Shown: positions 40,486 to 49,689, numbered from the stretch's first letter. The stretch is DNA of 64,000 bases from Tepidiforma bonchosmolovskayae (GCF_008838325.1 NZ_CP042829.1:496001-560000); one strand, 5' to 3'. Translations and numbers: made by a program. Notes: generated by a model from the sequence alone, not told the origin.

Positions 40486-41103
40486 TCAGTCGCTGGAGAA
40501 GGGGAGTTCGCCCTCGACGCGCCGGCCCTGCTTTTCGTGGATGCGGGCGATCGGCTCGGGCACAGGCTCGTGGACCGTCGTGGTCTTGGTGCCGCGGACC
40601 ATCGCGATGCGGCCGGTGCGCGACAGTTCCCGGATGCCGTAGGGCTCGCACATCTTGATGAGGCCGTCGATTTTGTCTTCGTCGCCGACGACCTGGAGGA
40701 TGATGGAGTTGGTGGCGATGTCGACGACGTCGGCGCGGAAGACGTTTGCGATGTCGAGGAGTTCGTGGCGGTTCACGTTGTTGCAGCGAACCTTAATCAT
40801 GGCGAGTTCGCGCGCGACGATGTCTTCCTGGCTGAGGTCGCTGACTTTGACGACGTCGATGAGCTTGTAGAGCTGCTTTTCGACCTGCTCGACGGGTGCG
40901 CTGTCGCCATCGACCACGATGGTCATCCGGCTGAGGCCGGGCATTTCGGAGTGGCCGACGGTGAGCGATTCGATGTTGAAGCCGCGCCGGCGGAAGAGGC
41001 TGGCGACGCGCATGAGGACGCCGGGCTTGTCTTCGACGATGGCGACGACGGTGTGATGGTTGGCGCGCTTGCGCGGGGCGTGGCCGTTGCTTGAGGGGTT
41101 CAC
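40486..41103 (-). CDS. ilvN: Acetolactate synthase small (regulatory) subunit
   Basis: The 205-residue regulatory subunit has an N-terminal ACT domain (about 17-95, VVAIVEDKPGVLMRVASLFRRRGFNIESLTVG) and a C-terminal ACT-like domain (about 100-190). It binds valine and tunes the catalytic subunit. It starts on GTG, overlapping the ilvB stop codon as GTGA, so the two subunits are translationally coupled. The C-terminal extension after residue 185 is charged and variable. ilvC is not in the window. Confidence 0.94.
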   Translation of the reverse strand: MNPSSNGHAPRKRANHHTVVAIVEDKPGVLMRVASLFRRRGFNIESLTVGHSEMPGLSRMTIVVDGDSAPVEQVEKQLYKLIDVVKVSDLSQEDIVARELAMIKVRCNNVNRHELLDIANVFRADVVDIATNSIILQVVGDEDKIDGLIKMCEPYGIRELSRTGRIAMVRGTKTTTVHEPVPEPIARIHEKQGRRVEGELPFSSD

Positions 41104-42791
41104 CGGGCAAGCTCCTCGGCTGGGGCTTCGATGGTCTCAGAGAGGGCAGCGCCGGCAGGCACCATCGGCCAGACGTTCTCCTCCTGGTCGATCATGAAGT
41201 CGAGCAGGATGGGGCCGCGGTGGGCGCGCGCTTCGCGGATGGCGGGTGCGACCTCGGCCTTGGTTTCGACGCGGATGGCGCGAATGCCGTAGGCGTCGGC
41301 GATCTTGCAGAAGTCGGGCTGGGTCATAGCGACAGCGACGAAGTTGCGGTCGTAGAAGAGCTGCTGCCACTGGCGGACCATGCCGAGGTAGCCGTTGTTG
41401 AAGATGGCGATCTTGAGCGGGAGGTTTTCATCGACGACGACGGCGAGCTCCTGCATGGTCATCTGGAAGCCGCCGTCGCCGCAGATGGCCCAGACTTCCG
41501 CCTCGGGGAGGGCGACCTGGGCGCCGATGGCGCCGGGGAGCTCGAAGCCCATGGTGCCGAGCCCGCCGGAGGAGATGAGCTGGCGGGGTCGCTTGTAGAA
41601 GTAGTGCTGGCCGGCCCACATCTGGTGCTGGCCGACGCCGGTGACGATGGTGGCGTTGCCCTCGGTCTCTTCGTAGAGGGTGCGGACGACGTACTGGGGG
41701 AGCATGCGGCGGCTTTCGCGGATGTGGAGGCTCGGATGCTCCTCGCGGACCTGGTCGATCCAGTTCAGCCACTCGGTGTGCTTCGCCTCGCGCACGTGCT
41801 CGGTGAGGCGGGGGAGGACGTTCTTGGCGCTGCCGACGATGGGGACGGCGGTGGGGAAGTTCTTGCCGATCTCGGCGGGGTCGATATCGATGTGGATGAT
41901 CTTGGCGCCGGGGTTAAAGTCCTTGAAGCGGCCCATGGCGCGGTCGTCGAAGCGCATGCCGATGCCGATGACGACATCGGCGTTGTCGGCGGCCATGTTG
42001 GCGTAGAACATACCGTGCATGCCGAGCCAGCCGTAGGAGAGGCGGTGCGCTTCGGGGAAGGCGCCGATGCCGAGGAAGGTGGTGATGACGGGGATTTCGG
42101 CCTTCTCGGCGAGGGCAACGAGTTCGGCCTGGGCATCGGACCAGATGACGCCGTGTCCGGCGATGATGATGGGCCGGCGGGCCTGGTCGATGAGCTCGGC
42201 GGCGCGGCGGATCATGCCGGCGTGGCCTTCATAGGTTGGCCGGTAGCCGCGGAGGTGGACTTTTTCGGGCCAGTCGAACTCAGCGGTTTCCTGGAAGACG
42301 TCCTTGGGGATGTCGACGAGGACGGGGCCGGGGCGGCCGGTGCGGCAGATGTGGGCAGCCTCGCGGATGGTGAGGGGAATCTCCTCGGCGCGCATCACCA
42401 GGTAGTTGTGCTTGGTGATGGAGTGGGTGATGCCGGTAATGTCGGCTTCCTGGAAGCCGTCTTTGCCGAGGAGGGTGCGGCTGACGTTCCCCGTGAGGGC
42501 GAAGACCGGGACGGAGTCCATCCAGGCGGTGCAGATGCCGGTCACAAGATTGGTGGCGCCGGGACCGCTGGTGCCGAGGCAGACGCCCATTTTGCCGCTG
42601 GCGCGGGCGTAGCCGTCGGCCATGTGGGCTGCGCCCTGCTCGTGGCGGACGAGGATGTGGCGAATACCGGGGTACTGGGGAAGGGTGTCGTAGAGGGGGA
42701 GGACGACGCCTCCGGGGTAGCCGAAGATGACTTCGACTCCTTCGCGCTGGAGGCCTTCCAGCACCATTTGTGCGCCAGTCATGCGCGACAT
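41100..42791 (-). CDS. ilvB: Acetolactate synthase large (catalytic) subunit
   Basis: The 563-residue thiamine-diphosphate enzyme condenses pyruvate to acetolactate, or pyruvate and 2-ketobutyrate to acetohydroxybutyrate, for valine, leucine and isoleucine. The catalytic Glu51 lies in RHEQGAAHMADGYAR, the FAD region is central, and the ThDP/Mg motif is AICGDGGFQM...IFNNGYLG. Length is normal. It opens the ilvB-ilvN operon; the 160-nt leader contains a TAATCT box and a nested hairpin but no leader peptide with an ATG. The ribosome-binding site is AAAGGG. Confidence 0.95.
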   Translation of the reverse strand: MSRMTGAQMVLEGLQREGVEVIFGYPGGVVLPLYDTLPQYPGIRHILVRHEQGAAHMADGYARASGKMGVCLGTSGPGATNLVTGICTAWMDSVPVFALTGNVSRTLLGKDGFQEADITGITHSITKHNYLVMRAEEIPLTIREAAHICRTGRPGPVLVDIPKDVFQETAEFDWPEKVHLRGYRPTYEGHAGMIRRAAELIDQARRPIIIAGHGVIWSDAQAELVALAEKAEIPVITTFLGIGAFPEAHRLSYGWLGMHGMFYANMAADNADVVIGIGMRFDDRAMGRFKDFNPGAKIIHIDIDPAEIGKNFPTAVPIVGSAKNVLPRLTEHVREAKHTEWLNWIDQVREEHPSLHIRESRRMLPQYVVRTLYEETEGNATIVTGVGQHQMWAGQHYFYKRPRQLISSGGLGTMGFELPGAIGAQVALPEAEVWAICGDGGFQMTMQELAVVVDENLPLKIAIFNNGYLGMVRQWQQLFYDRNFVAVAMTQPDFCKIADAYGIRAIRVETKAEVAPAIREARAHRGPILLDFMIDQEENVWPMVPAGAALSETIEAPAEELAR

Positions 42792-42820
42792 GGGGGACCC
42801 TTTCCGCGGAGCGAACAACC

Positions 42821-42852
42821 GAGCCGGCTGAACCCGGTCGGGGAGCCGGCTG
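42821..42852 (-). promoter_or_regulatory. Nested hairpin in the ilvB leader (candidate attenuator)
   Basis: Two direct copies of GAGCCGGCTG (42821-42830 and 42843-42852) each contain the palindrome AGCCGGCT, so they can pair with each other around an inner CCCG/CGGG helix. The structure lies about 30 nt before the ilvB start codon. Function is inferred only from position. Confidence 0.35.
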
Positions 42853-42949
42853 CCTGCCGCGCCGTGCGGTCGCGGCTGCCCGTGGGATGGGCGCTGGCGG
42901 GAGGGGTGGCCGGTAAGCCGATTGCCCTCCGTTCGGTCCGCTGATCTTG

Positions 42950-42955
42950 AGATTA
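42950..42955 (-). promoter_or_regulatory. Candidate -10 box of the ilvB operon
   Basis: TAATCT on the minus strand, at the very end of the upstream isomerase gene, gives a leader of about 150 nt for ilvB. Confidence 0.35.
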
Positions 42956-44011
42956 CGTCGATACTTCGGCGGAGGGAAGGCCGGCGATGCGTGCGCGGAT
43001 CGCTTCGATCTCGGGGATGGGGAGCGGGTCGATGCCCCGGACCATGGCGAGGTGGCAGGAGAGGGCATCCACGGCGACGAGGCCGGCGAGGACCTGCTCG
43101 AAGGGGTCGCTGCCGGGGACCTCGAGGGGGAGCCACGGGATGCCCCGGCCGGCGGCGAGGTCGGCGACGGCTTCGAGGTACGGAGCGGCGGGGTCGCCGG
43201 CGGCGGCGAGGGCGACGATGCTCCACCGGCCGGCAGCGGCGGCGTCGAAGCCGACGACGATGTTGTGGGCGGCTTCGGGCAGGACGGCGGCGGCGGCGAG
43301 GGTCTTGGCGTTTTCGGCGAGCTGGTTGCGGGCGCGCTCGGCGACCGGGGCGAGCCGTGCGCCGGCAAGGACGAGCGGCACCCGCCCGACGAGGGCTTCG
43401 GCGGCGGCGCGGACCGAGTTCCGGTCTGCGGGGATGCCGGGGGCGAGCGATTCGGCGTAGCGGGTGCAGCGGACGGCGGCGGCATCGACTTCGGGGGTGG
43501 TGACGACGTAGAGGCCGAGCCGCTCGAGGATGCGGAGCAGGGGCGCGAGGATGTGGGCGACGGCTGCGCGCGGAGGCGCATCGGAAGCGAACGACCAGAC
43601 GGGAATCCCGTCCTCGGCGGCGCGCTCGCCGAGGCGGCCGCCCCGGGTGATGGCGACGATGGGAGCATCGCGGCGCCAGGCGTCGTCGTAGAGGGCGAGG
43701 GTTTCGGCGGTGTTGCCGGAGCAGGAGACGGCGACGACGAGGGAGCGTTCGCCGACGAAGTTGGGGAGCTGGCGGCCGCGGACGACGCAGACGGGGATAT
43801 CGCTGGTTGCGGCGGCGAGGCCGGCGACGATATCGCCGGCGGCGGCGGAGCCACCGGTGGCAGCGATGACGAGGTGGTCGGGCTCGTGGCTGGTCGGGAG
43901 GTCGAGGTCGGCGGCGCGGCGCCATTCGGCCCGGAGGACATCGCCGAAGGCGGCGACGTGCCGCCACATGGGGGAGGCGTCGGTCGGGGACTGGCCGGCG
44001 GGCTGGCTCAC
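42953..44011 (-). CDS. SIS-domain bifunctional phosphoglucose/phosphomannose isomerase
   Basis: The 352-residue protein has two SIS sugar-isomerase domains. The first has the phosphate-binding AATGGSAAAGDIV (about 50-62) and SCSGNTAET (about 96-104) loops; the second follows a GARLAPVAERARNQLAENAKTL segment with the conserved Glu-Asn. Archaeal and some bacterial relatives interconvert glucose-6-P, mannose-6-P and fructose-6-P. It starts on GTG overlapping the mutase stop codon as GTGA. With the two upstream genes it forms a route from fructose-6-P through mannose-1-P to a nucleotide sugar. Confidence 0.85.
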   Translation of the reverse strand: MSQPAGQSPTDASPMWRHVAAFGDVLRAEWRRAADLDLPTSHEPDHLVIAATGGSAAAGDIVAGLAAATSDIPVCVVRGRQLPNFVGERSLVVAVSCSGNTAETLALYDDAWRRDAPIVAITRGGRLGERAAEDGIPVWSFASDAPPRAAVAHILAPLLRILERLGLYVVTTPEVDAAAVRCTRYAESLAPGIPADRNSVRAAAEALVGRVPLVLAGARLAPVAERARNQLAENAKTLAAAAVLPEAAHNIVVGFDAAAAGRWSIVALAAAGDPAAPYLEAVADLAAGRGIPWLPLEVPGSDPFEQVLAGLVAVDALSCHLAMVRGIDPLPIPEIEAIRARIAGLPSAEVST

Positions 44012-45441
44012 GCATGCACCCCGGCGATCGCCCGGCCGGCATCGAGCACGGGCCGAACGAGGGCTTCGTCGGTGACTTCGGTATAGATGCGGAGGAGCGG
44101 CTCGGTGCCGGAGAGGCGGAAGAGGAGCCAGCCGCCATCGAAGAGGAAGCGCCAGCCGTCGGTGCGGTCGGAGCCGGTGACCCGGCGGCCGGCGATCTCG
44201 GCGGGTGCGGCGGCGTCGAGGGCGGCGCGGACGGACTCGCGCTGGCCGGGTTCGAGCTCGTAATCATCACGGGCGTAGAAGTGGGGGCCGGTGATGGCGA
44301 AGACCTTTTCGAGCAGTTCGGAGGGCGGTTTGCCGGTGGCGGCGACGTAGTCGAGGAGGAAGAGGCCGGCGAGGATGCCGTCGCGCTCGGGCAGGTGGCC
44401 GCGGAAGCCGTAGCCGCCGGATTCTTCGCCGCCGATGAGGGCGTCTTTCTCCATCATGAGCGGGCCGATGAACTTGAAGCCGACTGGAGTTTCGAAGCAC
44501 TCCACGCCGTAGTGGGCGGCGAGGAGGTTGGCCATGCGGGTGGTGGTGATGGAACGGACGATGGGGCCGCGGAGCCCGCGCTCGCCGAGGAGGTAGTCAA
44601 TCAGGAGGGCGAAGGTGCGGAGCTGGTCGACGTAGCGGCCCCGCTCATCGACGAGGCCGACGCGGTCAGCGTCGCCGTCGTTGGCGATGCCGATGGCGTA
44701 GCGGCCGGTGGACATGAGGAAGAGGAACTCGGAGAGGTTGCTTTCGATTGGCTCGGGTGCGCGGATGCCGGGGAAGAGGGGGTTCCGTTCGCTGTGGATT
44801 TCGCGGACGGTGGTAGAGCCGCCGGAGAGCAGTTCGCCGAAGAGGCCGGCGCCGGCGCCGTACATGGGGTCGACGGCGACGGTGAGCCCGGCGGCGCGGA
44901 TGCGTTGGAGGCTGACCTGCCGGCCGAGGGCGGCGAGGTAGCCGGGCACGGGATCGAAGGGCGTGATGGCGTCGGAGGCGGGCGGCGCGAGGCGGATGCG
45001 GGCGGGGTCGGCGAGTATTTCGGGGACGCGCCGCTCGATATCGGCGACGATTTCGGGGCTGGCGCTGCCGCCGTAGTGCGGCTTGACCTTGATGCCGTTC
45101 CAGTTGAACGGGTTGTGGGAGCTGGTGACGACGACGCCGCCGGCCGCGCCGATTTCGATGATGCGGTAGCTGATGGCGGGCGTGGGGGCGGGGCGGTCGG
45201 CGAGCTGGACGGTGAACCCGGCGCCGGCGAGGACGCGGGCGACCTCGCGGGCGAAGTGGTCGGAGAGGAAGCGGGTATCGAACCCGACGACGAGGGGTCG
45301 GGATGTGCCGCCGTGCTCGGCGAAGTGCTCGGCGACGGCGCGGGCGCAGGCGCGGACGTTTTCGAAGGTGAAGGTATCGGCGATGATGGCGCGCCAGCCA
45401 TCGGTGCCGAAGCGAACGGGGTTATCCGGCATGGGGCTCAT
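44008..45441 (-). CDS. Phosphomannomutase / phosphoglucomutase
   Basis: The 477-residue alpha-D-phosphohexomutase has the catalytic serine (Ser108) in VVVTSSHNP, the metal loop DGDADR, the sugar-binding GGEESGG and the C-terminal phosphate-binding RLSGTEP. It moves phosphate between C6 and C1 of mannose or glucose. Two start codons are possible, ATG at 45441 or at 45432; the first overlaps the upstream nucleotidyltransferase by 20 nt. Its position between the isomerase and nucleotidyltransferase genes supports a nucleotide-sugar pathway. Confidence 0.92.
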   Translation of the reverse strand: MSPMPDNPVRFGTDGWRAIIADTFTFENVRACARAVAEHFAEHGGTSRPLVVGFDTRFLSDHFAREVARVLAGAGFTVQLADRPAPTPAISYRIIEIGAAGGVVVTSSHNPFNWNGIKVKPHYGGSASPEIVADIERRVPEILADPARIRLAPPASDAITPFDPVPGYLAALGRQVSLQRIRAAGLTVAVDPMYGAGAGLFGELLSGGSTTVREIHSERNPLFPGIRAPEPIESNLSEFLFLMSTGRYAIGIANDGDADRVGLVDERGRYVDQLRTFALLIDYLLGERGLRGPIVRSITTTRMANLLAAHYGVECFETPVGFKFIGPLMMEKDALIGGEESGGYGFRGHLPERDGILAGLFLLDYVAATGKPPSELLEKVFAITGPHFYARDDYELEPGQRESVRAALDAAAPAEIAGRRVTGSDRTDGWRFLFDGGWLLFRLSGTEPLLRIYTEVTDEALVRPVLDAGRAIAGVHA

Positions 45442-46435
45442 GATAGCTGGCACCTGCGTCAACGATCGTCCCCGCGGGGAGCCGGCTGCCGGGAGCGATG
45501 GTCGCACCCGGGCCGACGACGCACCGGTCGAGGACGGCGCCTTCGCCGACGACAGCGCCGTCGGCGACGACGGAATCGCGGACGACTGCGCCGCGGCCGA
45601 TGCGGACGTTCTCCCAGAGGACGGAGGCGGAGATTTCGGCGCCGGGGGCGACGTCGCTGCCGGGGCCGATGGCGGTGCCCGTGATGCGCGCGCCGGGCGC
45701 GATGCGGGCGGCGGGGTCGATGGCGTTGGCTGCGCCGAGGAGTGCGCGATGGAGGGCGAGGTAGCGTGCCGGCGTGCCGAGGTCGGCCCAGTGGCCTTCG
45801 AAGCGGTAGCCGAGGACCGGCCGGCGGCGGGCGACGAGCGAGGGGAAGAGGGTCTCCTCGACGCGGACGGCGCCAGGGGGGATTTCGTCGACGATGCGGC
45901 GCTCGAAGATCCAGGCGCCGGCGTTGACGAGGCGGCTGGGGGCTTCGCCGGGGGGCGGCTTTTCGACGAAGCCGGTGATGAAGCCGTCGCTATCGCAGAC
46001 AGCGACGCCGAACTGGGAGGGATCGTCGACTTCGTGGAGGGCGAGGGTGAGGTCGGCCCCGCGGGCGACGTGGCCGGCGAGGGCGGGAGCGAGGTCGAAG
46101 TCGAGGTAGATGTCGCCGTTGAGGACAAGGAAGCGGTCGTCGATGCCGGCAGCGTGGACGGCGTTGCGGATGGCGCCGCCGGATTCGAGACGGGCGGTTT
46201 CGATGATGGGCAGGAGTTCGAGCGGGCCGCGTGGGCCGGCGGGGTAGCAGCGGGCGAGGTCTTCGTTGGCGAGGCCGAGTGCGAGGATGGCGCGCCGGAC
46301 GCCGGAGCGCGCCAGCCAGTCGAAGAGGTACTCGATGGCAGGCCGGTTGCAGACGGGCACGAGGCTCTTATGGCGCCGCGCGGTGAGGGGGCGGAGGCGC
46401 GTCCCCTGTCCGCCGACGAGCAGGATGGCGTCCAC
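45422..46435 (-). CDS. Sugar-1-phosphate nucleotidyltransferase with hexapeptide-repeat tail
   Basis: The 337-residue protein has an N-terminal nucleotidyltransferase domain (about 1-225) with LLVGGQGTRLRPLT (about 5-18), VEKP (about 157) and the metal-binding VLNGDIY (about 103-109). A left-handed beta-helix made of hexapeptide repeats follows (about 240-320, ARIAPGARITGTAIGPGSD). It most likely makes GDP-mannose or another NDP-sugar for cell-surface glycans. It starts on GTG, 5 nt after metK ends, and is followed by the mutase. The nucleotide and sugar used cannot be decided from sequence. Confidence 0.88.
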   Translation of the reverse strand: MDAILLVGGQGTRLRPLTARRHKSLVPVCNRPAIEYLFDWLARSGVRRAILALGLANEDLARCYPAGPRGPLELLPIIETARLESGGAIRNAVHAAGIDDRFLVLNGDIYLDFDLAPALAGHVARGADLTLALHEVDDPSQFGVAVCDSDGFITGFVEKPPPGEAPSRLVNAGAWIFERRIVDEIPPGAVRVEETLFPSLVARRRPVLGYRFEGHWADLGTPARYLALHRALLGAANAIDPAARIAPGARITGTAIGPGSDVAPGAEISASVLWENVRIGRGAVVRDSVVADGAVVGEGAVLDRCVVGPGATIAPGSRLPAGTIVDAGASYHEPHAG

Positions 46436-46440
46436 GCTGG

Positions 46441-47604
46441 CTAGCGGCCGGCGGCGGCGCGGAGCTCGGCGGCGCGGGAGGTATCCTCCCAGGGGAGGTC
46501 GAGGTCGGTGCGGCCGAAGTGGCCGTAGGCGGCGGTGGGGCGGTAGATGGGCCGGCGGAGCTGGAGGTCTTCGATGATGGCGCCGGGCCGGAGGTCGAAG
46601 ACTTTGCGGACGGCGGCGAGGATTTCGGAATCGGGGATGATGCCGGTGCCGAAGGTTTCGATGCCGATCGAGGTGGGGTGGGAGACGCCGATGGCGTAGG
46701 AGAGCATGAATTCGCAGCGGCTGGCGAGACCGGCGGCGACGATGTTCTTGGCGACCCAGCGGGCGGCGTAGGCGCCGGAGCGGTCGACCTTGGTCGGGTC
46801 CTTGCCGGAGAACGCGCCGCCGCCGTGGCGGGCGACGCCGCCGTAGGTATCGACGATGATTTTGCGACCGGTGAGGCCGGCGTCGCCGCGAGGGCCGCCG
46901 ATGACGAAGCGGCCGGTGGGGTTCACGTGGATGGTGACGTCCTTGCTGAGGAGGGGCCCGGCGACGGGGTCGATGACGTGCTTCTTGACCTGGGTGGCGA
47001 TGAACTCAGGGTCTTCGACGTCGGGGGCGTGCTGGGTAGAGATGACGACGGTATCGACCTGGATGGGGTTCCAGTGCTCGTCGTATTCGACGGTGACCTG
47101 GGATTTGCCGTCGGGCCAGACCCAAGGGAGGATGCCGGATTTGCGGACTTCGGCGAGGCGGCGGGTGAGGCGATGGGCGAGGGAGATGGTGAGGGGCATG
47201 AGTTCGGGGGTTTCGCGGCAGGCGAAGCCCATCATCATGCCCTGGTCGCCGGCGCCGATGTTGCGGGGGTCCTTGTTGTTGACGCCCTGCGAGATATCGG
47301 GGGACTGCTCGGAGATGGAGGTGATGACGCCGCAGGTGTGGCCATCGAAGCCTTTGACGGAGGAGTCGTAGCCGATATCGACGATGGTCTTGCGGACGAG
47401 CTTGTTGATATCGACGTAGCCCGTGGTGGTGATTTCGCCCATGACGAGGACGAGGCCGTTGGTGGTGGCGGTTTCGCAGGCGACGCGGGCCTGGGGGTCC
47501 TGCTCGAGGAGGGCGTCCAGGACAGCGTCACTGACCTGGTCGCAGAGCTTATCGGGGTGGCCTTCGGTGACGGATTCGGAGGTGAGGAGCTTGCGTTCGG
47601 ACAC
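46441..47604 (-). CDS. metK: S-adenosylmethionine synthetase
   Basis: The 387-residue enzyme makes SAM from methionine and ATP. It has the [17 protein letters not shown]-terminus (His15 in GHPDK), the [12 protein letters not shown] hexapeptide region (about 117-128), and the [19 protein letters not shown] motif (about 256-274), all intact. It starts on GTG behind AAAGGG. The 200-nt leader carries a SAM-riboswitch-like aptamer and a U-tract terminator, so high SAM should switch the gene off. The three sugar-nucleotide genes follow within a few bases and may come under the same control. Confidence 0.96.
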   Translation of the reverse strand: MSERKLLTSESVTEGHPDKLCDQVSDAVLDALLEQDPQARVACETATTNGLVLVMGEITTTGYVDINKLVRKTIVDIGYDSSVKGFDGHTCGVITSISEQSPDISQGVNNKDPRNIGAGDQGMMMGFACRETPELMPLTISLAHRLTRRLAEVRKSGILPWVWPDGKSQVTVEYDEHWNPIQVDTVVISTQHAPDVEDPEFIATQVKKHVIDPVAGPLLSKDVTIHVNPTGRFVIGGPRGDAGLTGRKIIVDTYGGVARHGGGAFSGKDPTKVDRSGAYAARWVAKNIVAAGLASRCEFMLSYAIGVSHPTSIGIETFGTGIIPDSEILAAVRKVFDLRPGAIIEDLQLRRPIYRPTAAYGHFGRTDLDLPWEDTSRAAELRAAAGR

Positions 47605-47646
47605 GTGCTGCCCTTTCGGTGATGGAGTTGCCTTCGCGCGGGCATG

Positions 47647-47685
47647 AAAAATCCCCTCGCGCCGGGCTGATTTGGCGGCGAGGGG
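47647..47685 (-). terminator. Riboswitch-controlled terminator before metK
   Basis: On the minus strand CCCCTCGCCGCC (47685-47674) pairs, with one bulged base, with GGCGCGAGGGG (47663-47653) and runs into ATTTTT (47652-47647). It is the strongest U-tract terminator in the window and lies in the metK leader, 43 nt before the start codon. Confidence 0.8.
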
Positions 47686-47689
47686 CGGG

Positions 47690-47806
47690 CCTTCCCGCAA
47701 GCCCGCCTTTTGTTGCCCGTGCGGCCGGAGCCGCGGGGCCGCGTCGATTTGGCACCTTGGAGGCATAACCAGGTTGCCGGGCGCGGTCGCCCTCTTGACG
47801 CTGGAG
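47690..47806 (-). promoter_or_regulatory. SAM riboswitch aptamer of the SAM-I/SAM-IV group (metK leader)
   Basis: The minus-strand RNA can form P1 from GCGTC (47801-47797) and GACGC (47745-47741). A short P2 GGGCG/CGCCC with a tetraloop and P3 GGCAACCT with AGGTGCC lie inside it. The loop sequences CAAGAG, CGGCAACC and CCAAGGTGCCAAATC match the conserved ligand-binding core of SAM-I riboswitches. The P4 helix of SAM-I is missing; instead a GCGGCC/GGCCGC hairpin lies after P1, as in SAM-IV and SAM-I/IV variants. Position before metK and the following terminator strongly support the call. The -10 box at 47809-47814 puts the transcript start at the 5' edge of P1. Confidence 0.78.
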
Positions 47807-47808
47807 CA

Positions 47809-47814
47809 AGGGTA
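47809..47814 (-). promoter_or_regulatory. -10 box of the metK transcript
   Basis: TACCCT on the minus strand places the expected transcript start about 7 nt downstream, exactly where the aptamer P1 helix begins. Confidence 0.5.
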
Positions 47815-47852
47815 GCAGGACGGCTGGCGATGCGGAAGATGCGGGCGGGCGG

Positions 47853-48578
47853 TCAGGCGGCGGGGGCGAGGGCGACGACCTGGATATCCCCCCAGGGGGT
47901 TTCCTGGAGGGCATCGGCCTCGCCTGAGCGGAGAAGCTCGAGGACGGCGAGGAAGGAGACGACGACCTCGACGCGGGTCGCGCATTCGAGGATGGCGCGG
48001 CGGAAGGAGAAGCGGCCGCGCCGGCGGAGCCGCTCGCGGAACTGTTCGAGGCGCTGCGCGAGGGTGATGGTGGTGTCGCGGGGGAGGATGGCGCGCGGGC
48101 GTGCCTCGCGCGGGCGGCGCTGGAGGAGCTTGAGCATGAGGGCATGGAGGCGTTCGATGCTGACGCCTTCGAGCGGGGAGGCCTCGGGGAGGGCAGGCGG
48201 CGGCGCCAGGCGGGTGTAGATGCGGAGGCCGGCTTCCTGGCGCTCTTCGAGGAGTTCGACGACCTGGAGGAAGCGGCGGTACTCGCGGAGGAGTTCGACG
48301 AGCTCGGCGCCGACGTCGTCGTCTTCGAGCGAAGGCGCCTCCTCCCCCTGCGGGCGGGGGAGGAGGGCGCGGGACTTGAGGTAGATGAGGCGTGCGCCGA
48401 TGGCGACGAACTCTGCGAGTGCGGAGGGGTCGAAGCCTTCGCCGTTGTGGATGGCGGCGAGGTACTGGTCGGTCACCGCGACGAGGGAGACGGCGGTGAT
48501 GTCGAGGTCCTCCTTCTCGATGAGGTGGAGAAGGAGGTCGAGCGGCCCCTGGAAGACGGGCAGCGAGATTTCTGCCAT
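47853..48578 (-). CDS. scpA: Segregation and condensation protein A
   Basis: The 241-residue kleisin subunit of the SMC-ScpAB condensin has the N-terminal [19 protein letters not shown] helix (about 8-26, binds the SMC neck), a variable acidic middle with [10 protein letters not shown], and the C-terminal winged-helix region around [28 protein letters not shown]. It is needed for chromosome packing and segregation. scpB, usually next door, is not visible in this window. It follows aroF after a 67-nt gap holding a GC-rich hairpin, and precedes the metK riboswitch. Confidence 0.92.
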   Translation of the reverse strand: MAEISLPVFQGPLDLLLHLIEKEDLDITAVSLVAVTDQYLAAIHNGEGFDPSALAEFVAIGARLIYLKSRALLPRPQGEEAPSLEDDDVGAELVELLREYRRFLQVVELLEERQEAGLRIYTRLAPPPALPEASPLEGVSIERLHALMLKLLQRRPREARPRAILPRDTTITLAQRLEQFRERLRRRGRFSFRRAILECATRVEVVVSFLAVLELLRSGEADALQETPWGDIQVVALAPAA

Positions 48579-48585
48579 AGCTCCT

Positions 48586-48621
48586 GCCGGCGCGCTGCCC
48601 CCCCGCTGAGGCGGCGCCGGC
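48586..48621 (-). terminator. Hairpin between aroF and scpA
   Basis: GCCGGCGC (48586-48593) pairs with GCGCCGGC (48614-48621). On the minus strand it follows the aroF stop codon and ends right before the AGGAG of scpA, so it could separate the two units or mask the ribosome-binding site. Confidence 0.35.
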
Positions 48622-48645
48622 GCGGTCTTGCGACCGATTGTGCTG

Positions 48646-49689
48646 TTACGCGCTGGCAGACGCCCACACCCCCGGGAGCGTCCGCTCGACGGCAGCGGCG
48701 ACAGCACCGACCGAGCGCATCATGGAAGCGAAGCGTTCGTATGTCAATGACTGGGCGCCGTCGGAGAGCGCGTGGTCGGGGTTGTTGTGGACCTCGATCA
48801 TGAGGCCGTCGGCGCCGGCTGCGATGGCGGCCATGGCGACGGGCGTGACGAGGGATGCTTTGCCGGTGCCGTGGGAGGGGTCGGCGATGATGGGGAGGTG
48901 GCTGAGCTCGCGGACGAGCGGGATGGCGTTGACGTCGAAGGTGTTGCGGTAGGCGGTTTCGAAGGTGCGGATGCCGCGCTCGCAGAGGATCACGTTGGGG
49001 TTGCCCTGGGCCATGATGTACTCGGCGGCAAGGAGCCACTCCTCGACCTGGCCGGAGAGGCCGCGCTTAAGCATGACGGGCTTTTTCACGCGGCCGACTT
49101 CATCGAGCAGCATGAAGTTCTGCATGTTGCGGGCGCCGATCTGGATGATGTCGGCGTACTCGCAGACGGCGTCGATGTCGCGGACGCTCATGAGCTCGGT
49201 GATGACGGGGAGGCCATGGGCTTTGCCGGCGGCGTGGAGGTAGCGGAGGCCCTCCTCGCCGAGGCCGCGGAAGGTGTAGGGGGAGGTGCGGGGCTTGAAG
49301 GCACCGCCGCGGAGGATGTTGGCGCCGGCGGCTTTGACGGCGCGGGCGGAATCGAAGATGTGCTCCTCGTTTTCGATGGAGCAGGGGCCGGCCATGACGG
49401 CGAGCTCGGTGCCGCCGATTTTGACGCCGTAGCCGACATCGATGACGGAGTCGGCCGGGTGGAATTCCCGGGAGGCGAGCTTGTAGGGACGGGTGACGCG
49501 GTGGACGGATTCGACACGGGGAAGGGCCTGGAAGATATCTTCGAGGCCGGGCTCGTCGGTGCCGATGACGCCGATGATGGTGCGCTCCTGGCCGACGGAG
49601 AGGTGGGCCTGGCGGCCGGTTTCTTCGATGCGTTTGATGATGACGTCGAGGTCATCCGGGGTAGCTTCGGGGGATACGACGATAATCAC
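48646..49689 (-). CDS. aroF: 3-deoxy-7-phosphoheptulonate synthase (DAHP synthase), AroF/AroG_beta type
   Basis: The 347-residue enzyme makes the first step of the shikimate pathway from PEP and erythrose-4-P. It has an N-terminal ferredoxin-like regulatory domain (about 1-70, [20 protein letters not shown]) and a type I beta barrel with AGPCSIEN (about 97-104), [11 protein letters not shown] (about 123-133) and [10 protein letters not shown] (about 269-278). The start is a GTG at [12 protein letters not shown]. It follows aroH after 34 nt and completes an aromatic-amino-acid block with the trp genes. Confidence 0.93.
   Translation of the reverse strand: MIIVVSPEATPDDLDVIIKRIEETGRQAHLSVGQERTIIGVIGTDEPGLEDIFQALPRVESVHRVTRPYKLASREFHPADSVIDVGYGVKIGGTELAVMAGPCSIENEEHIFDSARAVKAAGANILRGGAFKPRTSPYTFRGLGEEGLRYLHAAGKAHGLPVITELMSVRDIDAVCEYADIIQIGARNMQNFMLLDEVGRVKKPVMLKRGLSGQVEEWLLAAEYIMAQGNPNVILCERGIRTFETAYRNTFDVNAIPLVRELSHLPIIADPSHGTGKASLVTPVAMAAIAAGADGLMIEVHNNPDHALSDGAQSLTYERFASMMRSVGAVAAAVERTLPGVWASASA

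Noticed and set aside
48646..49689. Upstream frame extension of aroF beyond 49689
   Set aside because: It runs through aroH in another frame; the family N-terminus begins at the GTG coding for VIIVVSPEA.
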